Shown: positions 44,754-55,807 of the stretch, piece after piece | Numbering within the stretch: the stretch's first letter is position 1 | Layout: every line of letters starts with the position of its first letter | Source of the DNA: Zea mays | Taxonomy: Eukaryota; Streptophyta; Magnoliopsida; Poales; Poaceae | Assembly: GCF_902167145.1 (NCBI RefSeq) | Contig: NC_050101.1 | Span: forward strand, 116,713,789-116,777,788 | DNA: 64,000 nucleotides | Reading direction: 5' to 3' | Translations under genes and position numbers: made by a program | Notes under the pieces: generated by a model | What the model saw: only the letters and a program-made list of their open reading frames with translations | What the model was told of the DNA's origin: nothing | Databases searched by the model: none

Positions 44754-46731
44754 TGAAAGTTCCCTTTGCCCGGGAACAGGATCTGGATGTCGCCTAGAGG
44801 GGGGTGAATAGGCGAATAAAAATTATCACTTTAAAACTTTAGTTCTTACTCTACTCAAAGACCAGATCGCAGTGGAATGAAAGATCCTTCGAGTAGGTTG
44901 CAGCGGAATAGAAGATCCTGTCTCAAAATGCCCTACACTTCAAATATAATTTGTACCACAGATAAGTGTTGAAGTGCAGTATAAAAAGTGAGTAAGACAG
45001 AGAGTCAGCACACAATACAGAGCGAAGCACACAGATGCAAGAATTTATCCCGAGGTTCGGCCAAGCCTGAAATGCTTGCCTAGTCCTCGTTGGAGTTATC
45101 CACACCTGGGCTTGGAGTCTATTTCAACTCCTTCCTCCGTTTGCTCAGATCTGTCAGTATGACAGATAGAGCCTTCCACTATGTTGAGTTGGGTTACAAC
45201 AAAGCCGCGGCTGCTTACAATCTTCTTGACAGCACTCTGGCAGAGTAACAATGCGCTTAAGACTTTGCTCTAGCTCTTTGCAGCACCTCTCCACTCTATA
45301 AAGGCTTATAACTTTGCCTTCACACAAACTAGAGAGATATACACGAGAGTGAGAGAGAGAATCGATCTGAGTGATGTATACAATTGTTGGCTGCACTTGT
45401 GTACTTGTTTGAGGAGCCTAGGGGTCCCTTTTATAGCCCCAAAGGGCCTAGGAGCCGTTGGAGATCCTTTTGGAAGGCAATATTTGCTTTCTGTCGGGTG
45501 GCACACCGGACAGTCCGGTGCACCACCGGACAGGTCCTGTAGCATGTCCGGTGCACTATCTCCTTCCAAATCAGGCTCAGCTGACCGTTGGAGCAACGGT
45601 CGTCTTGGCTCACCGGACACTGTTCGATGCACACCGGACAGTCCGGTGCGCCAACTGACTGTTGGCTCAGGCCACGCGTCGCCCGCTGATTGCGCTGCCG
45701 ACCGTTGGCGCAGTCGACCGTTGGCTCACCGGACAGTCCGGTGCACCACCAGACAGTCCGGTAAATTATAGTCGTACGTCGCCAAACTTTCCCGAGAGTG
45801 GCCTGTTCACCGGAGTTCAGCCTGGTGCACCGGACACTGTCTGGTGCACCACCAGACACTGTCCGGTGCACCACCGGACAGTCCGGTGTGCCAAACTGAG
45901 CTGAGTCTTGGTTGTACACAGCCAAGCCTTTTGCATCTCTTTTCTTTTCTCCTTTTTATCTGTTTCTAACACTTAGACAAATATATTAGTACACAAAAAC
46001 CAATGTACTAAGTCTAGAATCATACCTTCTCTTTGATTTTCACTTCTTTAGCATTTGGCATGACTGAGATTGATGTTAGACTCATAAATCATCAAGTCAG
46101 CTTGACTTGATCTAGATTGTCATTTCTGAGCTCCAACATCCTGCAAAGGTCACATAGAATATCTCCAAACATAGGAACAACCCAAACTAAAGGTCAAGTT
46201 GCACTTAGCTCTTTTGGGCTGCTTCCGGTTCTGATTTTGACATTTGTTCTCCTTCCAGTTACCTTGTTCCCTTTTGAGCTTGGTCTTGAGCCTTATGACT
46301 TACACCACATAATTGTAGATGTTACCTCATTGGTTGTAAGTCATGTCCTTATGTAGTGTTCCTTGATGCACCATAACTCTTCTTAACTCGATCAACCCTG
46401 ATTCCGCAAGTCTCCTTCTTCACCCCTGGCTTTGGGTTCCTGGTCTCCTTGACTTTCTCCCATGCACTCGGTACCTCGAAGCTCTTCTTGCTTCCATCCT
46501 TGGTTTGATCAGTTGTCTCCAAGTTATGCACATCAAGTCTCACTTAAGCAGTGTCCACCTTTCCTATGATGTCCATTATCTATAGATAATTCCGTCTTTG
46601 AACCATCACACCTGTTTACTTGTGTTGAACCCTGTTAGCTTTGCATTCAGCACCTGTTCAACACTTAACACACTTGTTAGTCCTTTAATTGGGTTGTCAT
46701 CCAAACACCAAAACCCACAAGAGAGCTTTCA
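44754..46731 (-). repeat. 3' LTR of element F, complete
   Basis: 1978 bp, the longest sirevirus LTR here. Palindromes lie at 45500-45890. TATAAAA on the minus strand is at 45429-45435, past the palindromes in the direction of transcription. Confidence 0.88.
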
Positions 46732-46745
46732 ATCTCCCCCTTTTT
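46732..46745 (-). other. Polypurine tract of element F
   Basis: On the minus strand AAAAAGGGGGAGAT directly precedes the 3' LTR. Confidence 0.78.
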
Positions 46746-49153
46746 GGTGATTGATGGCAACACAATTAAAGCTTACATAAGAATAAGATTTAAAGCATAA
46801 ATTTTGAATTCTAAGTTTATAGAATGCTCCCCCTAAATATGTGCTTACATCAAAATCTTAAATTTGGCCTTATATGCCAAATTGCACATACTTAGGCTAA
46901 TTCGAAGCATTACTATACCTTAGCACATGTGGGATGCATTGTGTCACTAATTAAACCGTGATGCGTATGACACATAAATGCACAGAATCCGAGTTAAACA
47001 CCAATTGAATAGATATACCACAAAAATATCAACCTACCACTATTCACCATTAAGATACCAAATTAAAACAATTTTAAAGCACCAAAACCACATGAATATC
47101 TATTACAGGATAAACACAGTAGATACTAATTGATTCATGTCAACGAAAGCACTAATTTTGCATTATCACCATATAATACAACAAGAAGCATATGATAAGA
47201 ATTATCAATAAAACTAACACTAACACAAACTACACATTCTTCCTTAAGACCAGGGAAACTCAAGGAAACCCCTTTAAGATAAGTGTTCCTCTTAGGTTGA
47301 GGTAAGCTTTAAAACACAATTTCTCCCCCTTTGACATCAAACACCAAACCCATATTCAAGCAAGAACATAGGATGATGTCAAGGGACAGCAGGATATTTA
47401 GTAGGAAAAATATAACACACTAACATTACTCCCCCTTACACATTTAAACATATGCAACACAAGCATTGGAGGAAAAATTAAGATACAAATACGCAAAAGG
47501 TAAACACTTCCTTTTGCACCTTTACCCGTTGTGATGTACTTTCCATCTTGAGCTTTTAATCTCTAGGAAGCTTCTTCACACTTGTGCCTGATCCTTTATC
47601 CTGACCTTTTCTTGTTGCTAAGACACCAGACTTAGAACAAGTTATAGTTTTGTGGCACAAGATGAAGCTTCTATTCTAGTGATTACCAAAAGATATCAAT
47701 TTGAAGCAAACTACCATGGCTACCAATTGAAAAATCATTACTGTCATAGCTCCATGATATTTAACGATAAGCATCTAGTATCACCAAATATTATAGAGCA
47801 TGAGCAATCTAAACATATGCATTTACTCACAAATTAAGATACCAACTACTTGACTTACGGAGGTACCCAAATCCTTATTGCTCTATTTCTTGCTCATCTT
47901 TTCCTTTTCCACCTTGAGACTATACAAGATCACTCAAGAAACAATTAGTCTCAAAAGACACAAGTTATGTGTGCTCCCCCTAAAGTTGTGCATCAAGTAT
48001 TTGAATGACTTGCACTTTGCACATTCTAGCATCCTCAGAACTAGAGGGGATCACAACATATCTTGGTTAAGGCATACTCTATCAATTTCATCACAAAGAG
48101 ATACCAATTGAATAGTTGACTTAATACAACAATGCATGCCTCAAGGAGTATAACATTTTACAAGCAACCTAGGCCTGCTTCATACATGATAATCATTGCA
48201 CCACATATACCAATTGAAAACGATAAGATCATGCATATAAAGCGCAATGTATAAGTACACCATGATTAAGAAGGTTCCTTAGGTACACCAAAATAAACAA
48301 CATTTTAAAGTAAGGAGCACCTAAGCCAAGATACTACTAATTCAGAGGCAAGAACATAGCTATGATCACAATCAATGGAACTTCAAGATATGAGATTGCA
48401 TAGTTCCATTCTCCATACCTTTGCCTTTTATCTGAATACCATGAGATCCATTCTTTTAGGTAGTGTAGAGTGAGAGCACCTGTTGTCACCAATTTAGGAC
48501 TCCTTTTGCTCATGCACCTCATAACTCAAGAAGGTGCATTAGTGGCACAACATGGATTTGGTATACACACAGTATCAAAATTGGGTAATTATGTGAACAT
48601 GGACTAAACAAGATGTCATGCTTGCACATAGGTTAATCATTAAAGACAATAGCATGTCTTACAAAAGGATACAAGTTTATCCATTAACACAAAAAGAGTT
48701 AATCATAGTGAATATATCGATTGAAAAGCTACCCATTGAATGATTCAAAAGATATAACATATAGAACACACAATCATGATTAAGCAAGCATCATTATGAA
48801 CCATTGATAACACAGGCAATCTCAAAAGCATAACTACTCCAAGGATAGGTAGCACAACAAACCAACTTAAGAGCAATACTGATTTGCAATAATGTACTTA
48901 AGATACCCGGGTACCGTCCTTTGGAGAGCAAGTTGCATATTCTCATCAAGGTCCTTTGCTTGATTCACCAATAATGATTTCAAGACCTCTACAACTTATT
49001 TAACTTGAGATGAACATGGGATTAGAATTGCACAATCATTCAACCTTAGGTCAACGGATAGACAATAAAAATCAACAGCTTAAGCATAGAGTTTGAATTA
49101 ACCATCTTAAGCTCTCCCATGGTCTCCAGTCCATCTCGAGGCACCTGCATGGT
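46746..49153 (-). other. Non-coding region of element F between gag and 3' LTR
   Basis: 2.4 kb without pol motifs in any frame. AGGGGGAG tracts on the minus strand lie near 46828, 47323, 47430 and 47973, the repeated purine tracts of sireviruses. Phrases like ATTGGTATC recur. Confidence 0.65.
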
Positions 49154-51022
49154 CTAGTTGGCATAGTTTGGTACCCATCTTGGGATGGGTCCATAACGAT
49201 CATCCAAAAGAGCCTTTGGTACCCAAATAGCAATTGTGCTAGTTCTAGGTGATCTCATTACTGATCTAGCACAAGTGTATGGTTTGGGTCTCCTAAGTGA
49301 ATAAGATTGAGACAAATTTACTTGCTTAGGAACCTTACCTTTATTACATACCTCAGGTGGATGACCATGCTCACCACACATGTAGCAGAAACGTCGCTCA
49401 ACCCGACATGACGCTTGCTGTTTATCATTTTCCTTGGTGAGGGTCATCTTGGAGGGTGCACGTCCTTGATTCTTTATGACCGGACATGAGGTGATCATGT
49501 GGTCCTTTTCATTGCATCCAAAACATCTCCTTATCCCTTCGTCCTTGTCTTTGTATGGACAAGAAGCAATGAGGTGACCTAATCTCTTGCACTTGAAGCA
49601 CCTCCTTTTTCCTCTTCTCTTTTTGCTTTTGGATGACATAGAGAGATTATTAGTGCAAATAACATGACTAATTGAATCATTACCTTTTTCTTGTCTCTTG
49701 TTGATTGCTTCACTTATTGCTTTAGGAACATCTTTCTCAAGGAGTTTGACCCTTGCTGCGGTTTCTCCTTCCTCAAGCTTCTTCACCACGTGTTCGTAGA
49801 TATCTTGAGGAAGTCGAGCAAGGCGTCTTCTCCTTAATTGTCTTTGTTTCTTGTTTCCAAGCAATTTCCTTTTTGACCCTACAACTTGTTGCTCATTCAA
49901 ACATTCGCTTCCTTTTGAGCGACATGGGTTAGCACATGGTGATATATTATCCAAATGTGCACTTGTGCAAGAATGAGGTTCACATGAATTTAAGTTTGTA
50001 ATTACAACCTCATGAGCAACATCAAGCATGATATGGTCATCAACTAGTTTACTATGAGAATACGACAACATATCATACTTTTCATCTAGAGCAAGTTTTT
50101 CTAAATTTATCATTTCTACTTGACTCCTAAGCATAGAATTTTCAGTTTTAAGTTGAGCAACATTAGATAATACATCATGATTATTTCTTTGCTCAATTAA
50201 AACAGATTCATACCGTTGGACCAAATTCCCATGAGAGTACTTTAGCTCCTCATGTTCTTTGGTCATCTTCTCCAGGCTGTCGTTGGTTTTGATGATAGTC
50301 TACTCTAGCCTGAGAAGCGTTTCGCCTTGTTCCTTGTTCCTTCTCAATAGCTTAACCAAGAGCACTTTGTTTTCTTTGTTGAGATGGGTGTAGAGCCGGC
50401 GAATCTATTCTTCTTTCACATCATAGGTCTCATTTTCCCTGTCATTATTATCAGTGGACACAAAACAGGAAAATGTACCTTGTGGCGATGAGGACTCATC
50501 CTCGCTATCCTCCTCATATTCCTCCTCATCATCGCTTTCATCTCCACCATCGTTGTTAGCGATAAGACATTTATTACCAGTAGAAGACAAACCTGCCGGT
50601 GAGGTGGATTCATCGTTTGGTAGCCATCGTTTTTCTTCTCCCTTTGAAAGGTTAGTATCACAAGCAATATAGGGAGTTGAAGCAGTACAATTTGACTCAG
50701 AATGTTTTATTCTAATTCTATTCCATAGATCATGAGCATCAACAAATAAATCACTATCACTACTCATGATGGCAAAATAGGCACCTCTAGAAAGAGAGTC
50801 AACTAAGATGTTGCAAGCATGGTGATTGAGAGATAGACATCTTAGTTCATCATTAGAAGGATTTTGACTAATATTAGAGGGAAAAATACTTCTGCTAAAG
50901 ATCTGTCTCAAATTAGGATCAACATGCATGAAAGCATTATAAATAGAGACATACCAAGATTTATAATTAGAACCATCGCCTAGTACAAGTTCTACAGTTA
51001 CCTCTTGTGACGACATTGTCAT
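49154..51022 (-). pseudogene. gag: Gag of element F with three zinc knuckles, two in-frame stops
   Basis: The frame starts at the ATG at 51022 (MTMSSQEVTVELVLGDG) and ends at 49154, 623 codons in one frame, with stops at 50405-50407 and about 50299. The N-terminal gag core (NYKSWYVSIYNAFMH) is followed by an acidic stretch (DDEEEYEEDSEDE) and a coiled coil (about 49960-50260). Then come three CCHC-type knuckles: CFKCKRLGHLIASC, CFGCNEKDHMITSC and CYMCGEHGHPPEVC, between about 49360 and 49610. The sirevirus WVPKAL / RWVPNYAN tail ends it. Most copia gags have one or two knuckles. The two stops are the only visible breaks. Confidence 0.85.
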
Positions 51023-51056
51023 CTCCGGACGGCTAAGCCCCCACTGGAGAGGCCTA

Positions 51057-51068
51057 GCTCTGATACTA
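51057..51068 (-). other. Primer-binding site of element F, mutated
   Basis: On the minus strand it reads TAGTATCAGAGC instead of TGGTATCAGAGC, next to the 5' LTR end. One change in the tRNA-complementary site. Confidence 0.7.
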
Positions 51069-51070
51069 GT

Positions 51071-51382
51071 TGAAAATTCCCTTTGCCCGAGAACAGGATC
51101 TGGATGTCGCCTAGAGGGGGGGTACCTCGAAGCTCTTCTTGCTTCCATCCTTGGTTTGATCAGTTGTCTCCAAGTTATGCACATCAAGTCTCACTTAAGC
51201 AGTGTCCACCTTTCCTATGATGTCCATTATCTATAGATAATTCCGTCTTTGGACCATCACACCTGTTTACTTGTGTTGAACCCTGTTAGCTTTGCATTCA
51301 ACACCTGTTCAACACTTAACACACTTGTTAGTCCTTTAATTGGGTTGTCATCCAAACACCAAAACCCACAAGAGAGCTTTCA
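51071..51382 (-). repeat. 5' LTR of element F, internally deleted
   Basis: Only 312 bp. 51122-51382 matches 46471-46731 (U3 start) and 51071-51121 matches 44754-44804 (U5 end). The missing part held the palindromes and the TATA box, so this LTR cannot drive transcription. The junction is GGGGGGG/TACCTCG. Confidence 0.85.
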
Positions 51383-52076
51383 TTTACCCTTTGTCGTTAC
51401 TCCCACAAACTGTTAATGGTATAACCCCTCACTCATATTTATATTACCATTTGGGAGAAAGTATCAGGCCCCACAAGGGGAGAAAGATGCATAAGGGCTC
51501 TCGAAGTCTCCGTTTTTGACGATTAATGCCAAAGGGGGAGAAAATATTTAGCCCAAAGCAAAAGGACCGCACCACCACCATTTGAAATTTTTTTGAAATG
51601 AAGTTTTAATTGGTATTTATTTCAATTAATATATTCTCAAATTATTATCTGGTATCAATTGGTATCTATATTTCACTTGTTTTGTGAATGTAAAATTTCT
51701 AATTGATATCTATCTCAAAACCCTCTTGAAAACTAAGAGGAGAATTTCATTCACGAAGAGTTTTATTTAGTCAAAGGAAAAGCATTTGAAACAGGGGAGA
51801 AATTTTAAATCTTGAAAATGCTTCTTGCAATCTTATTCATATACCTTTGACTATTTGCAAAAAGACTTTTGAAAAGATTTTTCCAAAAAGATTTGCAAAA
51901 ACAAAACAAGTGGTGCAAATGTGGTCCAAAATCTTAAATAAAAGGAAAAAGCAATCCATTCATACTCAATGAGATTTTCAATTGGTTTAACTCCAAGCAA
52001 CCTATGCACATTCCAAATGCAAACTAGTTACATTTCTGCACTTATTATTTGCTTTGGTTTATGTTGGCATCAATCA
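51383..52076 (+). other. Post-pol region of element E, continued
   Basis: Resumes E after F (TTTACCCTTTGTCG). It contains AAGGGGGAG (51533) and AATTGGTATC phrases as in A. No ORF. Confidence 0.7.
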
Positions 52077-52092
52077 CCAAAAAGGGGTTGAT
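52077..52092 (+). other. Degenerate polypurine tract of element E
   Basis: AAAAAGGGGTTGAT before the 3' LTR, where A, B, D and F have AAAAGGGGGAGAT. The change to GTT must be later than the insertion or tolerated. Confidence 0.65.
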
Positions 52093-53237
52093 TGAAAGGG
52101 AAATAGGGTTAACCATTTCCTATAATTAATTTTGGTGGTTGATAGTCAACATAAACACATGGACTAACTAGTTTGTCTAGAATTCATGTATTACAGGTGC
52201 ATAAGGTTCAACACAAACCAAGAAAAGAACAAAGTTAGGGACACATTTTTATTGGAGCAAAAGGACTTGAGTGTGCTGAAGATTGGCGCACCGGACAGTG
52301 TCCGGTGCACCAGGCCGTACAACTTCAAACCAACCACTCTCGGGAATTCTAGGGCGCGCTCCGCTATAATTCACCGGACTGTCTGGTGTGCCACTGGAGC
52401 AATGGCTATCTGTGCCAACGGTCGACTCTGCAAAGTTAACAGTGTCACGGCAGAAGTTAGAGCAGCAAAGTCAGAGAGCACCGGACTGTCCGGTGTGGCA
52501 CCAGACTGTCCGGTGCCACAAGAGGACAAAGCTCCAACGATCGACCCAGCTCCGAACCCTAACGGTTGGGTGACGGGTGGCGCACCGGACAAGGAACAGT
52601 GCCTGTCCGGTGGCGCACCGGATTGCCAGCAGCCTCCCCAGCGGCTATGGAAGTGGTTGGGGGCTATAAATATCCCTCCAACCACCTCATTCATAACAAT
52701 CCAAGCATTCCAAACATCTCATTCAATACAAGAGCAAAAGACTCCACTCCAAGACACATCAAATAGACTGAATCCTCTCTAAGTCTCCAAATCAACTCAA
52801 TTCCATTAGGGACTTGAGAGATGCTGTTTTGTGTTCCTTGTTGCTCTTGTTGCTTGGCTTGGCCTTTTTCTTTTCCCATTCTTATTCTCAAGTGCTTTGT
52901 AAGCGAAGCAAGAGACACCAAGTGTGTGGTGGTCCTTGCAGGGTTTTAGTGACCCGTGAGATTAAGGAAGAAGGCTCACTCGGTCTAAGTGACCGTTTGA
53001 GAGAGGGAAAGGGTTGAAATAGACCCAGTCTTTGTGACCTCCTCAACGGGGACTAGGTTCTTTGGAACCGAACCTCGGTAAAACAAATCATTGTATCACT
53101 CGCCTTGTTTCTTGTTTGATTTGTTTTCCTCTCTCTTCAGACTTGAATTTAATTCTAACGCTAACCCCGTCTTGTAGTATGTGTTTAAAGTTATAAGTTT
53201 CAGGTTTCGCCTATTCACCCCCTCTAGGTGACTTTCA
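52093..53237 (+). repeat. 3' LTR of element E
   Basis: 1145 bp. Palindromes lie at 52288-52620, fewer than in the 5' copy, and TATAAAT at 52665-52671. It ends GGTGACTTTCA and is followed by TSD ATTGC. Confidence 0.92.
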
Positions 53238-53242
53238 ATTGC

Positions 53243-53862
53243 AAGGAGCAAAGACTTCACTCCATCCACACTCAAAGCATCAACTCCATCTCCAAGTGCC
53301 ATAATTGTGTTCAAGAATCATTAGTAATTAGTACTTTGGAGAGACACAAGAGTGTGACATTTTGATATTTTGTTGCTCTTTGGCTTGGTGTTTTGATCGT
53401 GCTTTCTTCCTCTCTTTCTAAATTCTCACTTGTAAAGCTAGCAAGAGACACCTAATTGTGTTTTGATGCTTGTGGGGTCTAAGTGACTCTCGAGATTAAG
53501 GAGAAGAACTCAACCAGTCTAGGGAAATGGTTGAAAGAGACTTAGCCTACGTGGCCTCCTCAATGAGGAGTAGGTTCTTCAGAACCGAACCTCATAAAAT
53601 AAATCACCTGTGTCTTTGTGTTAATCTTGCATTGAGATTTGATTCTTCCTCTGCCCTCTCTGTCTAAGTTCTCTTGCTTGTGATTTTTTGAGTTAGCTCT
53701 CAAAGTAATCCGCACATTGTTTGAGCAACTCGTGGCAAGAAGAACCATCTTCCGCACTTCGATTTTATTTATACTTGTTCTAACGCTAACCTCGAGTGAA
53801 GTTCATGTTCAAAGTTTATAATTTTCAAGTTTCGCCTATTCACCCCCTCTAGGCGACTTTCA
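53243..53862 (+). repeat. Solo LTR Z, segment 3 (R-U5)
   Basis: Continues Z after E. It holds the same R-U5 phrases as A and E (AAGCAAGAGACACC..., GTGGGGTCTAAGTGA, ending CCCCCTCTAGGCGACTTTCA). It is followed by TSD ATAAG and not by a PBS, which confirms a solo LTR. Confidence 0.87.
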
Positions 53863-53867
53863 ATAAG

Positions 53868-53906
53868 AATCCATCTTTTTGATATACTCAAAAATCTACA
53901 TTGAAG
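53868..53906 (-). pseudogene. hAT/ZMYM-type dimerisation domain, part 2
   Basis: The minus strand reads IFEYIKKMDSYPNI up to the TSD, which joins to part 1 at 10882. The pattern (aromatic/acidic helix, then YPN) is the segment just before the AYRILL block of hAT/ZMYM-type proteins. Upstream of it the reading is lost. Confidence 0.6.
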
Positions 53907-54261
53907 ACATTGATGTTTCTGGTAAACTTAACGTCAGAACCCTTAACTAAAAAATTAGATCATTTACCTCGGCATTAGACAAACCATGGGAAGAGAATGT
54001 TTCTACAAACTTAGCGCAATAATCTTGGTGGGGACCTACCTTGCCGAAGGTCCTCAAAACGCTTTTGCTTTGGTATAAGAAAATGTGTTTCATGTATATA
54101 GTGAAGGACGGACGAAGCTGGCCTTTGGTCGAAGCGATGCGTAAAGAAGCTTCGTCCATACAGATAAGCATCGAAGGTGTGAGCCAGGGTCGCTAGCCTC
54201 GTCGTAGAGAAAGCTTCGGATGCAAAGCGACGAAGAAGAAGTCTAAGACTTGTGCAGCAAG
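53907..54261. other. Unclassified repeat-like DNA between Z and G
   Basis: Contains several AAGCTTCG / CGAAGC motifs (54135-54230), common in grass LTRs, but no ends are found. A 74-codon minus ORF (53947-54171) has no recognisable domain. It ends in GCAAG, the expected TSD of element G. Confidence 0.35.
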
Positions 54262-55755
54262 TGAAAGCATCTAGGCCCCTGGTTGGTTTTAGTGATTAAT
54301 GACAACGTAATATTATATGCGACTAACGTGTGTTTTGCAGAGACAAATGGTAAGTTAGGTCGCATGACAGGTAGAAGTACTACAACGGTGAAAACAATCC
54401 CGGAGATAAGAACTCGAAGCGACGGCTAAAACGACGGAACAAAAGATGAAGGTCTACGGAGTCCGAGTGTCAAGGAGATGTGGACACTCGCGATTTAGTT
54501 AGGTCTTTTATTCTCTTTTAGCCGTACTATAAAGAGGGGTTGTCGATGAGTAGTTTGACCAAGAGAGTTCTAGTGTAGTGTTGGTGCACAATCACACTCA
54601 TATACAGTGCTAGGTGTCACTCTAGAACTCACACTCAAGTTAGAGCGAAAACCGATTTGAAAATCAGCTGAAAAACAAGAGGTAGGGTTTCTGGCTTTGG
54701 GGCACCGGACTGTCCGGTGTGCACCGGACTGTCCGGTGCACCCTCTGCCAGGTGGGGCTAGGCTGGTCCTCAGCAGAGTTTTCCCAGTCGCAGAAACCCG
54801 AGAGCGCAGCCTTCGGAGATGAATTTTAGTGGCACACCGGACACCGCACCGGACTGTCCGGTGTGCACCGGACAGTGGACTGTTCACTGTCCGGTGCGCC
54901 ATGAGTCCAACGGCTCTGTGTCAGAACTAGCCGTTGGAAGTGACCGTTGGCGCACCGGTGGCGCACCGTTGGCGCACCGGTGGCGCACCGGACTGTCCGG
55001 TGCGCCATCGCGCAGCACATTGCCTGTAACGGCTAGTTGGTGGGTGAGGGCTATTTATACCCCCTCCACCCACCATATTCAATGTCTTGCACTCCACATT
55101 TATTCCAGCACCTTGGTAGAGTATTGCAAGCACCAAAAGCCTAGTGAGGAGATTAGAGAATCATAATCCGCGCTTGTTCCTCATTAGCGCTAGTGAGAGC
55201 CACCTAGAGCACACACCACTTGCATTAGGCTTCTCTTGGTCAAGCGAAAGTCTATGGCTTGTTACTCTTGGTGATCGGCATCACCTAGACGGCTTGGTGG
55301 CGTTGGGAGCTCGGTGATCACCGTGAAGATCTTGTTGGTGACCCGACTCAAGTTTGTAAGCGGTCTCGAGGGATCCACCGCGCCGGAGTGGCAAAGGATC
55401 ATCTCGTAGTGAGCACTTGGTTCTTGCGAGGACCAAGGGGGAGCAATACCCTTGCGCGGGTGCTCCAACGAGGACTAGTGGAGAGTGCCGACTCTTCGAT
55501 ACCTCGGGAAAAATTGGAGGAGTCTTCTAAACTTTGCTTTACATTCCGCACTTAATTCAAGCACTTTTCATTGTGTATTTGTTTAGCAAGTATTTGAAGT
55601 ATTATCTTAGCTTTGTTACATTTCTAGTATTATTTTCTTAGTGCTAGTTGTTGGGGTGAAGTTGGGCTCTTGCTTAGCTCTTGCTTAGGTTTTAATTAGT
55701 GTTGATTTTTAGAAAAGCCCAATTCACCCCCCTCTTGGGCATCGTGATCCTTTCA
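54262..55755 (+). repeat. 5' LTR of element G
   Basis: 1494 bp, TGAAAGCATCTAGGCCCC...ATCGTGATCCTTTCA. Palindromes lie at 54700-54745 and 54834-55012, with TATTTATA at 55052-55059 in GGCTATTTATACCCC. The second LTR is not in the window. The end is fixed by the PBS. Confidence 0.88.
55052..55059 (+). promoter_or_regulatory. TATA box of LTR G
   Basis: TATTTATA about 40 bases after the last palindrome, in the same relative place as the TATAAAT of the other LTRs. Confidence 0.6.
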
Positions 55756-55757
55756 AT

Positions 55758-55770
55758 TGGTATCAAAGCC
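55758..55770 (+). other. Primer-binding site of element G
   Basis: TGGTATCAAAGCC, one base different from the TGGTATCAGAGCC of D; two bases after the LTR. Confidence 0.85.
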
Positions 55771-55807
55771 TTGTTGCTCATAGATTAGCTTAACCGCTAG
55801 AGTTACG

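Larger units (their letters stand above)
44754..51382 (-). mobile_element. Element F: second gag-only sirevirus, inverted, inside E
   Basis: On the minus strand the LTR reads TGAAAGCTCTCTTGTGGG...GGGAACTTTCA. The left copy, which is the 3' LTR, is 44754-46731. The right copy, the 5' LTR, is 51071-51382 and has lost about 1.67 kb. Next to it is a PBS variant. Gag covers 49154-51022. The 2.4 kb between gag and the 3' LTR has no pol motifs. Flanks are TATCA on the left and TTTAC on the right, so no TSD is visible. It differs from D in its LTR, in gag and in having three zinc knuckles. Confidence 0.88.
37713..53237 (+). mobile_element. Element E: full-length but defective sirevirus, host of element F
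   Basis: LTRs at 37713-38905 and 52093-53237, both starting TGAAAGGGAAATAGGG, with TSD ATTGC at 37708-37712 and 53238-53242. Its own parts are 37713-44753 and 51383-53237 (8896 bp). It has a PBS, gag and pol in the usual order and is related to A. Many stops, shifts and two deletions make it inactive. F sits in the purine-rich region after pol. Confidence 0.93.
10883..53862 (+). mobile_element. Element Z: solo LTR split into three pieces by two later insertions
   Basis: The LTR starts TGAAAGGGAAATGAC at 10883 and ends CTAGGCGACTTTCA at 53862. It is flanked by the 5-bp TSD ATAAG (10878-10882 and 53863-53867). Its own sequence is 10883-10958, 37151-37712 and 53243-53862, which together make 1258 bp, the length of the other sirevirus LTRs here. 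No Z internal DNA is present, so it is a solo LTR left by LTR-LTR recombination. Element A entered at ACTAA and element E at ATTGC. Z is the oldest layer of the nest, and itself landed in the hAT/ZMYM pseudogene. Confidence 0.88.
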
